From assembly GCF_904426505.1 (NCBI RefSeq), contig NZ_CAJGBN010000034.1, positions 124,001 through 188,000 on the forward strand: a DNA stretch of 64,000 bases. The letters are read 5' to 3'. The notes beneath the pieces are model-generated. The model saw only the letters and a program-made list of their open reading frames with translations. It did not search any database and had not been told where the DNA came from. The position numbers and the translations under genes were made by a program. How positions within the stretch are numbered: the first letter of the stretch is position 1; every line of letters starts with the position of its first letter. This stretch comes from Rubrivivax sp. A210. Lineage in GTDB: Bacteria; Pseudomonadota; Gammaproteobacteria; Burkholderiales; Burkholderiaceae_C. Below are positions 8,583 to 16,165 of this stretch, piece by piece.

Positions 8583-8804
8583 ATGGACCTGGACTGGCTC
8601 AAACCCGCCATCGTGCTGGGATCGGTGCTGTACGCGGTGATCGGCGTTGCCGTGCTGTGGCTCAGCTTCGTCGTCATCGACAAGCTCACGCCCTACAAGC
8701 TGTGGGAGGAGATCTGCGACCGCAAGAACGTCGCGCTGGCCATCGTGGTGGGCGCCATGTTCATCGCCATCGGGCAGATCGTCGCCGCCGCCATCCACGG
8801 GTGA
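8583..8804 (+). CDS. DUF350 family inner-membrane protein
   Basis: A 73-residue protein with two helices (IVLGSVLYAVIGVAVLWLSF and VALAIVVGAMFIAIGQIVAA) joined by the conserved DUF350 loop DKLTPYKLWEEICDRKN. DUF350 proteins (YjfL-like) normally have two or four repeats of this pair; this is the single-unit form. The gene has GGAGG before its ATG and its stop overlaps the GTG of the SpeE-like gene (GTGA), which indicates translational coupling to that membrane enzyme. Function of DUF350 is not established. Confidence 0.9.
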   Translation: MDLDWLKPAIVLGSVLYAVIGVAVLWLSFVVIDKLTPYKLWEEICDRKNVALAIVVGAMFIAIGQIVAAAIHG

Positions 8805-10378
8805 GCGCGCCGCCCCTTGCCGAGGCGCCGCCAGCCGCCGCGCGGGTGGCGCCGGCCGAACTGGCGCTGCTGGTCTCGGTCTTCGTCATCGCCGCCTGCG
8901 GCCTGGTCTACGAGCTGGCCGCGGGCGCGCTGGCCAGCTATCTGCTGGGCGATTCGGTGCTGCAGTTCTCTACCGTGATCGGCGTCTACCTGTTCGCGAT
9001 GGGCGTCGGCTCCTGGCTCAGCCGCTACATCGAGCGCGAGCTGCCGGCGCAATTCCTGCGCATCGAGCTGGCGGTGGGCCTGGTCGGCGGCCTCACGCCG
9101 GCCTTGCTGTTCACCGCCCACGGCCTGCTGCCGGCCAGCGGCGAGGCCGCCTTTCGCACCCTGCTGTACGCGCTGGTGCTGGCGGTGGGCGTGCTGGTGG
9201 GGCTGGAGATTCCGCTGGTGATGCGCATCCTCAAGCGCCAGTTCAGCGCCCGCTATGCGCTCAAGGATCTGGTGTCGCAGGTGCTGACCTTCGACTACCT
9301 GGGCGCGCTGGCGGTGTCGCTGGCCTTCCCGCTGCTGCTGGTGCCGCAGCTGGGCCTGGTGCGCACCGGCCTCTTCTTCGGCCTGCTGAACGCCACGGTG
9401 GCGCTGTGGGCCTGGTGGCTGTTCCGCGCCGAACTGCGCGCACGCCGGGCCCAGGGCTGGGCCTGCGTGGGGGTGATCGTGGCGCTTTCGGCGGCCCTGA
9501 TGGGCGCCGAGCGCCTCAGCAGCTGGGCCGAAGACCGCTTCTACGGCGACCGCATCGTGCTGCGCGAATCCAGTCCCTACCAGCGCGTCGTCGTCACCGC
9601 CGGGCCAGCCGGCACGCGGCTCTTCTTGAACGGCAATCTGCAGTTCCACACCCGCGACGAATACCGCTACCACGAGGCCCTGGTACACCCGGCGCTGGCC
9701 GCCCACGGCGCGGCGAAGCGCGTGCTGGTGCTGGGCGGCGGCGACGGCATGGCGGTGCGCGAAATCCTCAAGTACCCGGGCGTCGAGCAGGTCACGCTGG
9801 TGGAGCTGGACCCGCACATGCTGCGCCTCTTCGGCGGCCTGCCCCTGCTGCGCGCGCTCAACGGCGACGCGCTCAACTCGCCGCGCGTGCGCCAGGTGCA
9901 GGCCGACGCCTACACCTGGCTGGAGAGCCACGACGAGGTCTTCGACGTCATCGTGGTCGACTTCCCCGACCCCAGCAACTTCGCCCTCGGCAAGCTCTAC
10001 ACCACCAGCTTCTACGAGCGCCTGGACCGCCACCTCTCGGCCGGTGGCTATGCGGTGGTGCAGGCCACCTCGCCGCTGGTGGCGCGGCGCAGCTTCTGGA
10101 CCGTGGTGGCCACGCTGGAGGCCGTGGGTCTGGCTACCCAGCCCTACCACGCCCATGTGCCCAGCTTCGGCGAATGGGGCTTCGTGATCGCCTCGCGCCG
10201 GCCCTGGCGTCGCCCCACGGCCTTGCCTGCCGGCCTGCGCTTCCTGACGCTGGAGGGCCTGCCGGCACTGATGCAGTTCCCGCCCGACATGGCGCGAGTG
10301 GCGGCCGAGCCCAACCGGCTTTCGAACCAGGTGCTGGTGCAGACCTTCGAAGAGGAATGGGGCGCGGTGCAGCGATGA
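8801..10378 (+). CDS. Membrane-fused spermidine-synthase-like enzyme
   Basis: A 525-residue protein. The N-terminal half (about 20-245) has around seven helices (LALLVSVFVIAACGLVYEL, LRTLLYALVLAVGVLVGLEI and others). The C-terminal half is a spermidine synthase-like Rossmann domain: GGGDGMAVREILKYP at about 312-326, VTLVELDPHM, and VDFPDPSN at about 386-393 followed by GKLYTTSFY. The DFPDP pair supplies the acidic residues that bind the amine in polyamine aminopropyltransferases, so transfer of an aminopropyl group from decarboxylated S-adenosylmethionine is likely, but the acceptor is unknown. GTG start overlaps the DUF350 stop; the stop overlaps the next ATG. Confidence 0.9.
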   Translation: MSAPPLAEAPPAAARVAPAELALLVSVFVIAACGLVYELAAGALASYLLGDSVLQFSTVIGVYLFAMGVGSWLSRYIERELPAQFLRIELAVGLVGGLTPALLFTAHGLLPASGEAAFRTLLYALVLAVGVLVGLEIPLVMRILKRQFSARYALKDLVSQVLTFDYLGALAVSLAFPLLLVPQLGLVRTGLFFGLLNATVALWAWWLFRAELRARRAQGWACVGVIVALSAALMGAERLSSWAEDRFYGDRIVLRESSPYQRVVVTAGPAGTRLFLNGNLQFHTRDEYRYHEALVHPALAAHGAAKRVLVLGGGDGMAVREILKYPGVEQVTLVELDPHMLRLFGGLPLLRALNGDALNSPRVRQVQADAYTWLESHDEVFDVIVVDFPDPSNFALGKLYTTSFYERLDRHLSAGGYAVVQATSPLVARRSFWTVVATLEAVGLATQPYHAHVPSFGEWGFVIASRRPWRRPTALPAGLRFLTLEGLPALMQFPPDMARVAAEPNRLSNQVLVQTFEEEWGAVQR

Positions 10379-11985
10379 GGCCAGCCCGGCGCCAGGCCCT
10401 GCTGGCCACGGCCGCGCTGGCGCTGGCGGGCTGCGCGCGGCCGGGCCCGCCGCTGCAGGGCGGCTGGGTGGGCAGCGACCCTGCGCGCGGCCATGGCCTG
10501 CGCGCTGTGCCCCGCGACAAGCTGGCCACCGGCCCGGTGCAGCGCGCCGCGGCCCTGGTGGTCGGCGCCGGCGTCGCCGGGCTGGCCGCGGCGCGGGCGC
10601 TGATGCAGGCCGGCGTCGACGACATCCGCGTCTTCGAGCTCGAAGACCAGGCCGGTGGCAACAGCCGCGGCCATGTGGTGGACGGCATCGCCTGCCCGCT
10701 GGGCGCTCACTACCTTCCACTCCCGGGGCCCCAGGCGCATGAGGTGGCGGACTGGTTGCACGAGATCGGCCTGCTGCACACGGTGGCCGGCCGCACGGTG
10801 GCCGACGAGCGCCACCTGTGCCACAGCCCGCAGGAGAGGCTGTTCATCGATGGCGCCTGGCATGAAGGACTGCTGCCGCCGGCCGCATCGGGCTCGGCCA
10901 CCCGGGCCGAGTACCAGCGTTTCGCCGCGGCCGTGGCACGGGCCCAGCGCGAAGCCGGCTTTGCCATCCCCAGCCGCCGCGCGCCCTGGACCGACGCCCA
11001 CCGCCGCCTGGACGCCCAGACCTTTGCGCAGTGGCTGGATGGCCTGGGCCTGCGCGACGAGCGCCTGCGCTGGTATCTCGACTACGCCTGCCGCGACGAC
11101 TACGGTGCGCCGGCGGCCGAGGTTTCGGCCTGGGCCGGTCTGCATTACTTCGGCAGCCGCCACGGCTTTCACGCCCCCGGCGCCGAAGACGGCGAGCGCG
11201 AGGCGGTGCTGACCTGGCCCGAGGGCAATGCCTGGCTGGTGCGCCACCTGGCCGCGCCGTTGGGCGAGCGCCTGCTGGCGGCGCGCAGCGCGCGCCGGGT
11301 CAGCGTCGGCCGCCATGGCGTGGAGTTGACGGTGTGGAACGAAGGCCGTGGCACGGCCGAGACCTGGGCCGCGCCGGCCGTGATCCTGGCCGTGCCGATG
11401 CATGTGGCGGCACGAATCGTCGACGCGCCGCCGCCGGCGCTGGTGGTCGCCGCAGCGCTGATCACGCATGCTCCCTGGCTGGTGGCCCACCTGCGCCTGG
11501 ACGCGCCGCTGCTGGACCGCGGCGTCGGCGCGTCGGCGGCCTGGGACAACGTCTACTACGGCGGCGCCTCGCTGGGCTATGTCGACGCCGGCCACCAGCG
11601 CATGGACCCCACGCCCCGGCCCACCGTGCTGAGCGCCTACTGGGCGTTGGCGGCAGCCCAGCGCGCGGCGCTGGCCGCACCCGATTGGCGGCCCTGGGCG
11701 CAGCAGGTCATCGCCGAACTGCTGCCCTTGCACCCCGACCTGCCGCAGCGCCTGCAGCGCCTGGACCTGGCCCGCCACGGCCACGCGATGGCGGTGCCGC
11801 GGCCGGGCGTGCGCGGCCATGCGGCGCTGGTCGCACTGGCCGATGCGGGGCCGGCGACAAGGCTGCACTTCGCTCACGCCGATCTCTCGGGCTATTCCGT
11901 CTTCGAGGAGGCCTTCGGCCACGGCCACCGCGCCGGAATGGCGCTGGCGCGGCAGTGGCAGCGCGGCCTGTTTCGCCGCGCCTGA
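10375..11985 (+). CDS. FAD-dependent amine-oxidase-like lipoprotein
   Basis: A 536-residue protein. The N-terminus RPARRQALLATAALALAGC has an arginine pair and a lipobox (Cys20), fitting a Tat-exported lipoprotein, which makes sense for a protein that binds FAD before export. The dinucleotide-binding motif VVGAGVAGLAAARALMQAG starts near residue 61 and is followed by the acidic residue of the second strand (FELEDQAGGNSRG), as in NAD(P)-binding-8/amine oxidase families. The substrate is unknown; sitting directly behind a SpeE-like gene with an ATGA overlap suggests oxidation of a polyamine product. It could instead be a desaturase-like flavoprotein. Confidence 0.82.
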   Translation: MRPARRQALLATAALALAGCARPGPPLQGGWVGSDPARGHGLRAVPRDKLATGPVQRAAALVVGAGVAGLAAARALMQAGVDDIRVFELEDQAGGNSRGHVVDGIACPLGAHYLPLPGPQAHEVADWLHEIGLLHTVAGRTVADERHLCHSPQERLFIDGAWHEGLLPPAASGSATRAEYQRFAAAVARAQREAGFAIPSRRAPWTDAHRRLDAQTFAQWLDGLGLRDERLRWYLDYACRDDYGAPAAEVSAWAGLHYFGSRHGFHAPGAEDGEREAVLTWPEGNAWLVRHLAAPLGERLLAARSARRVSVGRHGVELTVWNEGRGTAETWAAPAVILAVPMHVAARIVDAPPPALVVAAALITHAPWLVAHLRLDAPLLDRGVGASAAWDNVYYGGASLGYVDAGHQRMDPTPRPTVLSAYWALAAAQRAALAAPDWRPWAQQVIAELLPLHPDLPQRLQRLDLARHGHAMAVPRPGVRGHAALVALADAGPATRLHFAHADLSGYSVFEEAFGHGHRAGMALARQWQRGLFRRA

Positions 11986-11990
11986 AGAGC

Positions 11991-12374
11991 CTACGGCGCG
12001 GCGCCGCGGCGCAGCCGGTTGCGCGTCACCGAGCGCGGCGCAAAGCCGCGCAGCAGGGCTTGCAGCAGCGCATCGGCGCGTTGCGAGTTGTCGGCGCCGA
12101 AATTGCAGACGTAGACATCCAGCGTCACCGCGCCCAGTTCGGGCCAGGTGTGGACGGCCAGGTGCGATTCGGCCAGCAGCACGACGCCGGTGACGCCACC
12201 CCCGCCACCGGCAGGGGCCGCGTCGCCGAAGCCGTGGAAAAGATCGCCCACCGCCTGCAGCCCGGCCGCGGCCACGGCCTGTACGCACAGTGCGCGCAGC
12301 GCGCTGGCGTCGCGCATCGCCGGCAGCGCCTCGTCGCAGCCGCGCAGATCGGCCGTGAGCTGCAGGCCTTCCAA
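11991..12374 (-). CDS. speD: S-adenosylmethionine decarboxylase proenzyme
   Basis: A 127-residue prokaryotic-type AdoMet decarboxylase that makes decarboxylated AdoMet, the aminopropyl donor for spermidine synthase. The self-cleavage site is LLAESHLAVHTWPE, with the pyruvoyl-forming Ser70, His75 and Cys90 in the same relative spacing as the short bacterial enzymes (5 and 20 residues). DLRGCD near the N-terminus is also conserved. No ATG fits; TTG at 12374 is chosen because AAGGGG lies five bases before it and the length is right. It follows xdhC by 17 bases and converges with the SpeE-like cluster, whose enzyme would consume its product. Confidence 0.9.
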   Translation of the reverse strand: MEGLQLTADLRGCDEALPAMRDASALRALCVQAVAAAGLQAVGDLFHGFGDAAPAGGGGGVTGVVLLAESHLAVHTWPELGAVTLDVYVCNFGADNSQRADALLQALLRGFAPRSVTRNRLRRGAAP

Positions 12375-12391
12375 GCCGGCCCCTTGACCGA

Positions 12392-13405
12392 TCAGCCCGT
12401 GGCGCAGGCCGAGCCTGCCGCCACCGCTGCTGCCGGCAGGGCCGAGCCGGCCTTTTTCTGCGCCAGCGTGACGCCGTTGCGAACGGCCACGATCTCGGCC
12501 GCGATGGACACCGCGATCTCGGCCGGCGTGCGCGCGCCCAGGTCCAGGCCCACCGGGCCGTGCAGGCGGGCGATTTCGTCGGCGCTGAGGTCGAAGAGCT
12601 TGAGCCTGTCCTTGCGCCGGGCGGTGTTGGCGCGCGAACCCAGGGCGCCCACGTAGAAGGCGGGCGACTTCAGCGCCTCGAGCAAGGCCAGGTCGTCGAG
12701 TTTGGGGTCGTGGGTCAACGCCACCACGGCGCTGTGCGGGTCGAGCTGCAGCTCCTGCACCAGGTCGTCGGGCATGGACTTGCTGAAGCGCGTGCCGGGC
12801 ACGTCCCAGGTCAGGTGGTACTCCTCGCGCGGGTCGCAGCAGATCAGCTCGAAATCCAGCGCCAGCGCCATGGGCGCCAGGGCGCGGCTGAGCTGGCCGG
12901 CGCCGATCACGACCAGACGCCAACGTGGGCCGTAGAGCGCGCGCAGCGTGTGGCCGTCGAAGACGAAGGCCTCGCCGCGCACGGCCGCCTCCACCGTGAC
13001 GGCGCCGCTGGCAAGATCTAGCCGCCGCGCCACCAGTTCATGGCGCGCGGTGCGGGCCAACACGTCGTCGATCCAGGCGGCGTCGGCCAGCGGCTCTTGC
13101 ACCAGCCGCAGCGTGCCACCGCAGGGCAGGCCGAAGCGGGCCGCCTCTTCCTTGCTGACGCCGTAGTTCACCAGCGCCGGTGCGCTGACGCGCTCGCCCT
13201 CGCGCACACGGGCGATGAGATCGTCCTCCACGCAGCCGCCGCTCACCGAGCCCACCACCAGGCCGTCATCGCGCAGCGCGAGCAGGGCGCCGGGCGGGCG
13301 CGGCGCCGAGCCCCAGGTCTCGATCACCGTCACCAGCCACACGCCGCGGCCGGCGCGTTGCCATTCGCGCGCCTGTTGCAGCACCTGCAGGTCCAGGCTG
13401 TCCAT
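12392..13405 (-). CDS. xdhC: XdhC/CoxI family molybdoenzyme maturation protein
   Basis: A 337-residue XdhC-like protein. The N-terminal XdhC/CoxI domain shows WLVTVIETWGSAPRPPGALL and SVSGGCVEDD; the C-terminal Rossmann domain shows LVVIGAGQLSRALAPMA, CDPREEYH, ALTHDPKLDD and YVGALGSR, then DLGARTPAEIAVSIAAEI. Family members bind the molybdenum cofactor and promote its sulfuration and insertion into xanthine dehydrogenase-type enzymes. No molybdoenzyme subunit gene is in this window, so the client is unknown. GGAGG is eight bases before ATG 13405; a GTG codon just before it is a less likely start. It probably co-transcribes with speD. Confidence 0.92.
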   Translation of the reverse strand: MDSLDLQVLQQAREWQRAGRGVWLVTVIETWGSAPRPPGALLALRDDGLVVGSVSGGCVEDDLIARVREGERVSAPALVNYGVSKEEAARFGLPCGGTLRLVQEPLADAAWIDDVLARTARHELVARRLDLASGAVTVEAAVRGEAFVFDGHTLRALYGPRWRLVVIGAGQLSRALAPMALALDFELICCDPREEYHLTWDVPGTRFSKSMPDDLVQELQLDPHSAVVALTHDPKLDDLALLEALKSPAFYVGALGSRANTARRKDRLKLFDLSADEIARLHGPVGLDLGARTPAEIAVSIAAEIVAVRNGVTLAQKKAGSALPAAAVAAGSACATG

Positions 13406-13487
13406 CACTATGCCCTCCGGAGGAAGGGCGAAGTATGCGGCCCGCCCGCGGCCGGCGCTGAGCGCGGGTGACGATCCCGCCCGCGTC

Positions 13488-13595
13488 TCAGGCCGGGATC
13501 ACCAGCACCGCGATAGACGCCACCGCCAGCACCGCAATGGCCGCCGTGCCCCAGGCCGAGCCCCAGATCCGTGCATCGAAGAAGTTGCGCCGCAT
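13488..13595 (-). CDS. Small single-helix membrane protein (35 residues)
   Basis: A 35-codon frame starting MRRNFFDARIWG and continuing with one hydrophobic helix (TAAIAVLAVASIAVLVIPA). A good ribosome site (AAGGGAG five bases before ATG) and the charged-then-hydrophobic layout support it being a real small protein. No family is recognised. It stands alone between xdhC and the hydrolase cassette. Confidence 0.5.
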   Translation of the reverse strand: MRRNFFDARIWGSAWGTAAIAVLAVASIAVLVIPA

Positions 13596-13993
13596 GAAAA
13601 CTCCCTTGGCATGCGGCTTTTGGCCGCCATGCGCAAAGGCCAGCACGCGGCGTGCCGGATCGAGGATGCCCCCCAGGATCGAGGGGGCCTTGCGCTGATG
13701 TCGGGCTGCATACACACCTGCATCGGCGTCCGCTCAGGCATGCTGTGATCTGTGTCGAGGTGCATGTCAAAGGCAAGATGGCCAGAGGCCATGAAGACGG
13801 CGCGCCGCTTCAACGGCAAGACAAGGAACTTACGGGGGAGCGCGCCGCCGTGCTTGAGGCTTCGAGGTCCGAGCGGGTCATCAACGGTAGTGATTTGCGG
13901 CCAGGGGGCGGCACCCAGAATGACTGCGTTTGATGGGCTCGCGGCCGTTCCATGGCCGCAGCTCCGATCAGATCAGGCCGGTCGGGAGGAAAC
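13596..13993. other. Gene-free stretch of about 400 bases
   Basis: No convincing gene, RNA or repeat was found here. Short frames exist (for example on the plus strand at 13652-13933) but their residue composition looks random and none has a ribosome site. By eye the stretch is less G+C-rich than its neighbours. It precedes the hydrolase cassette and may hold its promoter and one edge of an inserted segment. Confidence 0.5.
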
Positions 13994-15124
13994 ATGGGCG
14001 TGGCAAGACATTCAGCAGGGGTTGGGAGTCGCTTGTGGTGCAGGGCGACCGCGGTAGTCGCGGCCCTGGCGCTGACTGGCGGTGGCGGGCGGACGCTTGC
14101 GAACGAGGAGAATGCACCGCTGCCCTACGGCCTCATCCCTGAGTCCCGGTTGGCCGCCCGCTTCTCCGAGGAGATTGAGCCGCTCTGGTCCCAGCAGGTC
14201 CAGCGGGGGGAATTCACGGGCCTGGCCGGCGTCAAGTTGGCCTATGCCGCCGCGCTGGTCCCCGATGCGCGGGCCGCCGTCGTCATCGTCACCGGCCGGA
14301 CCGAGAACCTCTTGAAGTACCAGGAGGTGGTGGCCGACCTGGTGCGGCTGAAGTACTCCGTCTACGTCTACGATCACCGGGGCCAGGGCTTCTCCGGCCG
14401 GCTCCTGCCCGACGAGCCGCAGAAGGGCCACGTCGTGCAATTCGACGACTATGTCGAGGATCTGCAGGCCTTCATCCAGCAGGTGGTGGGGCAGAAGCCG
14501 CACAGGAAGCTGCTGCTCCTGGCTCACTCCATGGGTGGCGGGGTGGCCAGCCGCCACCTGCAGAAGTACCCCGGTGTCTTTGCGGCCGCGGCCCTGTCGT
14601 CGCCGATGCACGAACCTAACGCGAAGATCCTGATCTCCACAGATTCCAGCTGCTGGTACTTCAGGGCCACCGGATGGTTCCGCAGCGAGACCTGGGCCGG
14701 CTGGCTGCCGAAACCCTATGCCCACGGGCCCTATGACGAGAAGTCCAACGACTACACGCATTCGCCCGCCCGCTGGGCGCAGGTATTGCGGGTCGAGATG
14801 CGTTACCCCGAGGTTCGCCTGGGTGGGCCGACCCGGGGCTGGGCCGCCGAAGCCTGCGCGGCATCGAGCACCCTGTTGTCCAACACTGCCCAGATCGTCA
14901 CGCCCGTGCTGGTGCTTCAGGCCGGCGAAGACACGGCGGTCATGCCGGAAGGCCAGAACGAATTTTGTGCCGCGCTGTCCAGGAACACAGGCCGCGCATG
15001 CGACGGTGGCGGGCCGCAAAAGATCGAAGGTGCGCGGCACGAGTTGCTGATCGAGGCGGACCGCTACCGCGTCCCCGCAATGGCCAAGATTCTTGACTTC
15101 TTCGACCGCAGCCAAGCCCGCTGA
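13994..15124 (+). CDS. Exported alpha/beta hydrolase, lysophospholipase/monoacylglycerol lipase-like
   Basis: A 376-residue serine hydrolase. A signal-peptide-like N-terminus (ATAVVAALALTGGGG, possible cleavage after TLA) suggests export. The fold is that of PldB/monoacylglycerol lipase (Hydrolase_4): VIVTGRTENLLKYQEV, YDHRGQGFSGR, the nucleophile elbow AHSMGGG with Ser179, Asp313 in QAGEDTAV and His349 in GARHELLIE. It would cleave lyso-phospholipids or monoacyl lipids. GGAGG is five bases before the ATG. Two further genes follow with short gaps and form a cassette that ends beside tRNA-Arg. Confidence 0.85.
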   Translation: MGVARHSAGVGSRLWCRATAVVAALALTGGGGRTLANEENAPLPYGLIPESRLAARFSEEIEPLWSQQVQRGEFTGLAGVKLAYAAALVPDARAAVVIVTGRTENLLKYQEVVADLVRLKYSVYVYDHRGQGFSGRLLPDEPQKGHVVQFDDYVEDLQAFIQQVVGQKPHRKLLLLAHSMGGGVASRHLQKYPGVFAAAALSSPMHEPNAKILISTDSSCWYFRATGWFRSETWAGWLPKPYAHGPYDEKSNDYTHSPARWAQVLRVEMRYPEVRLGGPTRGWAAEACAASSTLLSNTAQIVTPVLVLQAGEDTAVMPEGQNEFCAALSRNTGRACDGGGPQKIEGARHELLIEADRYRVPAMAKILDFFDRSQAR

Positions 15125-15142
15125 AAACTTAGGGAGCGACAA

Positions 15143-16153
15143 ATGCGCAAGTTTCAACTCACAGCGGCCCTGGTGCTGGCCTTGTTCTCGGCAACCGCCA
15201 TGGCGGAAACCCAGGAGCCGGGCTCGGCCGCGCAGGCCCTGAAGAACATCACGGAAGCCCTTGGCACCTATGTGGCCGTTCTGGCCGGCACAGGCGGTCT
15301 CGTCGTGGCGCTGCTGGAGGCCTACAAGAAACTGTTCTCCATCCGCGGCAAATACCACCGGACTGCGGTCATACGCTGGCTTTCGCAGGACTCGGCAAAG
15401 ATCCCCGCAGCGCTGATGCTTGCCAAGCCCGGACTCTTGTCGTCGTTGGCGCTGGGCGGCGGAAGCCACTATGACGTGCCAGGCAACCGCGCGGCCACCG
15501 CAGCGGGTGCCCAAGGCACCGCTTATGACGCCGCACAGGCCTATGCCGAGTTCTTTCATCTGACCTCGGGTCAGGCTCAGCCTCCTCAAGCCCATCCTTC
15601 GCACGCGGTACTCAGGTGGCGAGGCGTCGACCGCGCCGTCTTCGAGCTCGAGACGGCGCGGATGATGTCTCAAATACAGGACGCGGCAGACGCGGTGCTG
15701 AACAACCCGGATCTCTATCCGCACTTCTACGCCTTCCTGACCCGTGGCTCGGGTGCCGACGCGACACTGTGGAGAAGCTACCTGGCAGCGCCGCCGGCCG
15801 CGGGTCCGACCAAGCAGGACTCGGATCGCTATGGCCGCGTGCGAATGCTGGTGCGCAGGCAGCTCGACGCGTTTCAGACGGTGACCACCCGCCGCTGGGA
15901 GGATCTGAACCAGTGGTGGGCGATGCTGCTGGGCGCGCTGATCCTGTTCGTCGCCTTCGTGATGGCCGCCGATCCAGGCTTTGCCGGCGAGGCTTTCGAC
16001 CCATGGCGGTCCTGGACGAAGGGCTGGGGTGCGCTGGGCAAGGAGCCCGGCACATACCTTGGAGTCCTCCTGAAGGCCGCGCTGGGGGGGGCACTGGCAC
16101 CGATCGCCAAGGATCTTCTGAGCAGCCTGTCGTCCATCAAGTTCACGAAGTGA
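15143..16153 (+). CDS. Unknown membrane protein of the hydrolase cassette
   Basis: A 336-residue protein of no family I recognise. It starts with a signal-like helix ending ATAMA (residues 1-21), then a helix at about 43-62 (TYVAVLAGTGGLVVALLEAY), a long polar region of about 190 residues with several Arg/Glu-rich helices (VDRAVFELETARMMSQIQDA, RYGRVRMLVRRQLDAFQT), a clear helix at about 258-276 (AMLLGALILFVAFVMAA) and a weaker hydrophobic segment near 304-326. Ribosome site AGGGAGC precedes the ATG. Lying between two serine hydrolases, it may anchor or regulate them; this is inference. Confidence 0.75.
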   Translation: MRKFQLTAALVLALFSATAMAETQEPGSAAQALKNITEALGTYVAVLAGTGGLVVALLEAYKKLFSIRGKYHRTAVIRWLSQDSAKIPAALMLAKPGLLSSLALGGGSHYDVPGNRAATAAGAQGTAYDAAQAYAEFFHLTSGQAQPPQAHPSHAVLRWRGVDRAVFELETARMMSQIQDAADAVLNNPDLYPHFYAFLTRGSGADATLWRSYLAAPPAAGPTKQDSDRYGRVRMLVRRQLDAFQTVTTRRWEDLNQWWAMLLGALILFVAFVMAADPGFAGEAFDPWRSWTKGWGALGKEPGTYLGVLLKAALGGALAPIAKDLLSSLSSIKFTK

Positions 16154-16165
16154 GCCGGGGCCAAC

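Noticed and set aside
13652-13933. Possible 93-residue gene upstream of the hydrolase cassette
   Set aside because: No ribosome site, random-looking composition and no recognisable segment.
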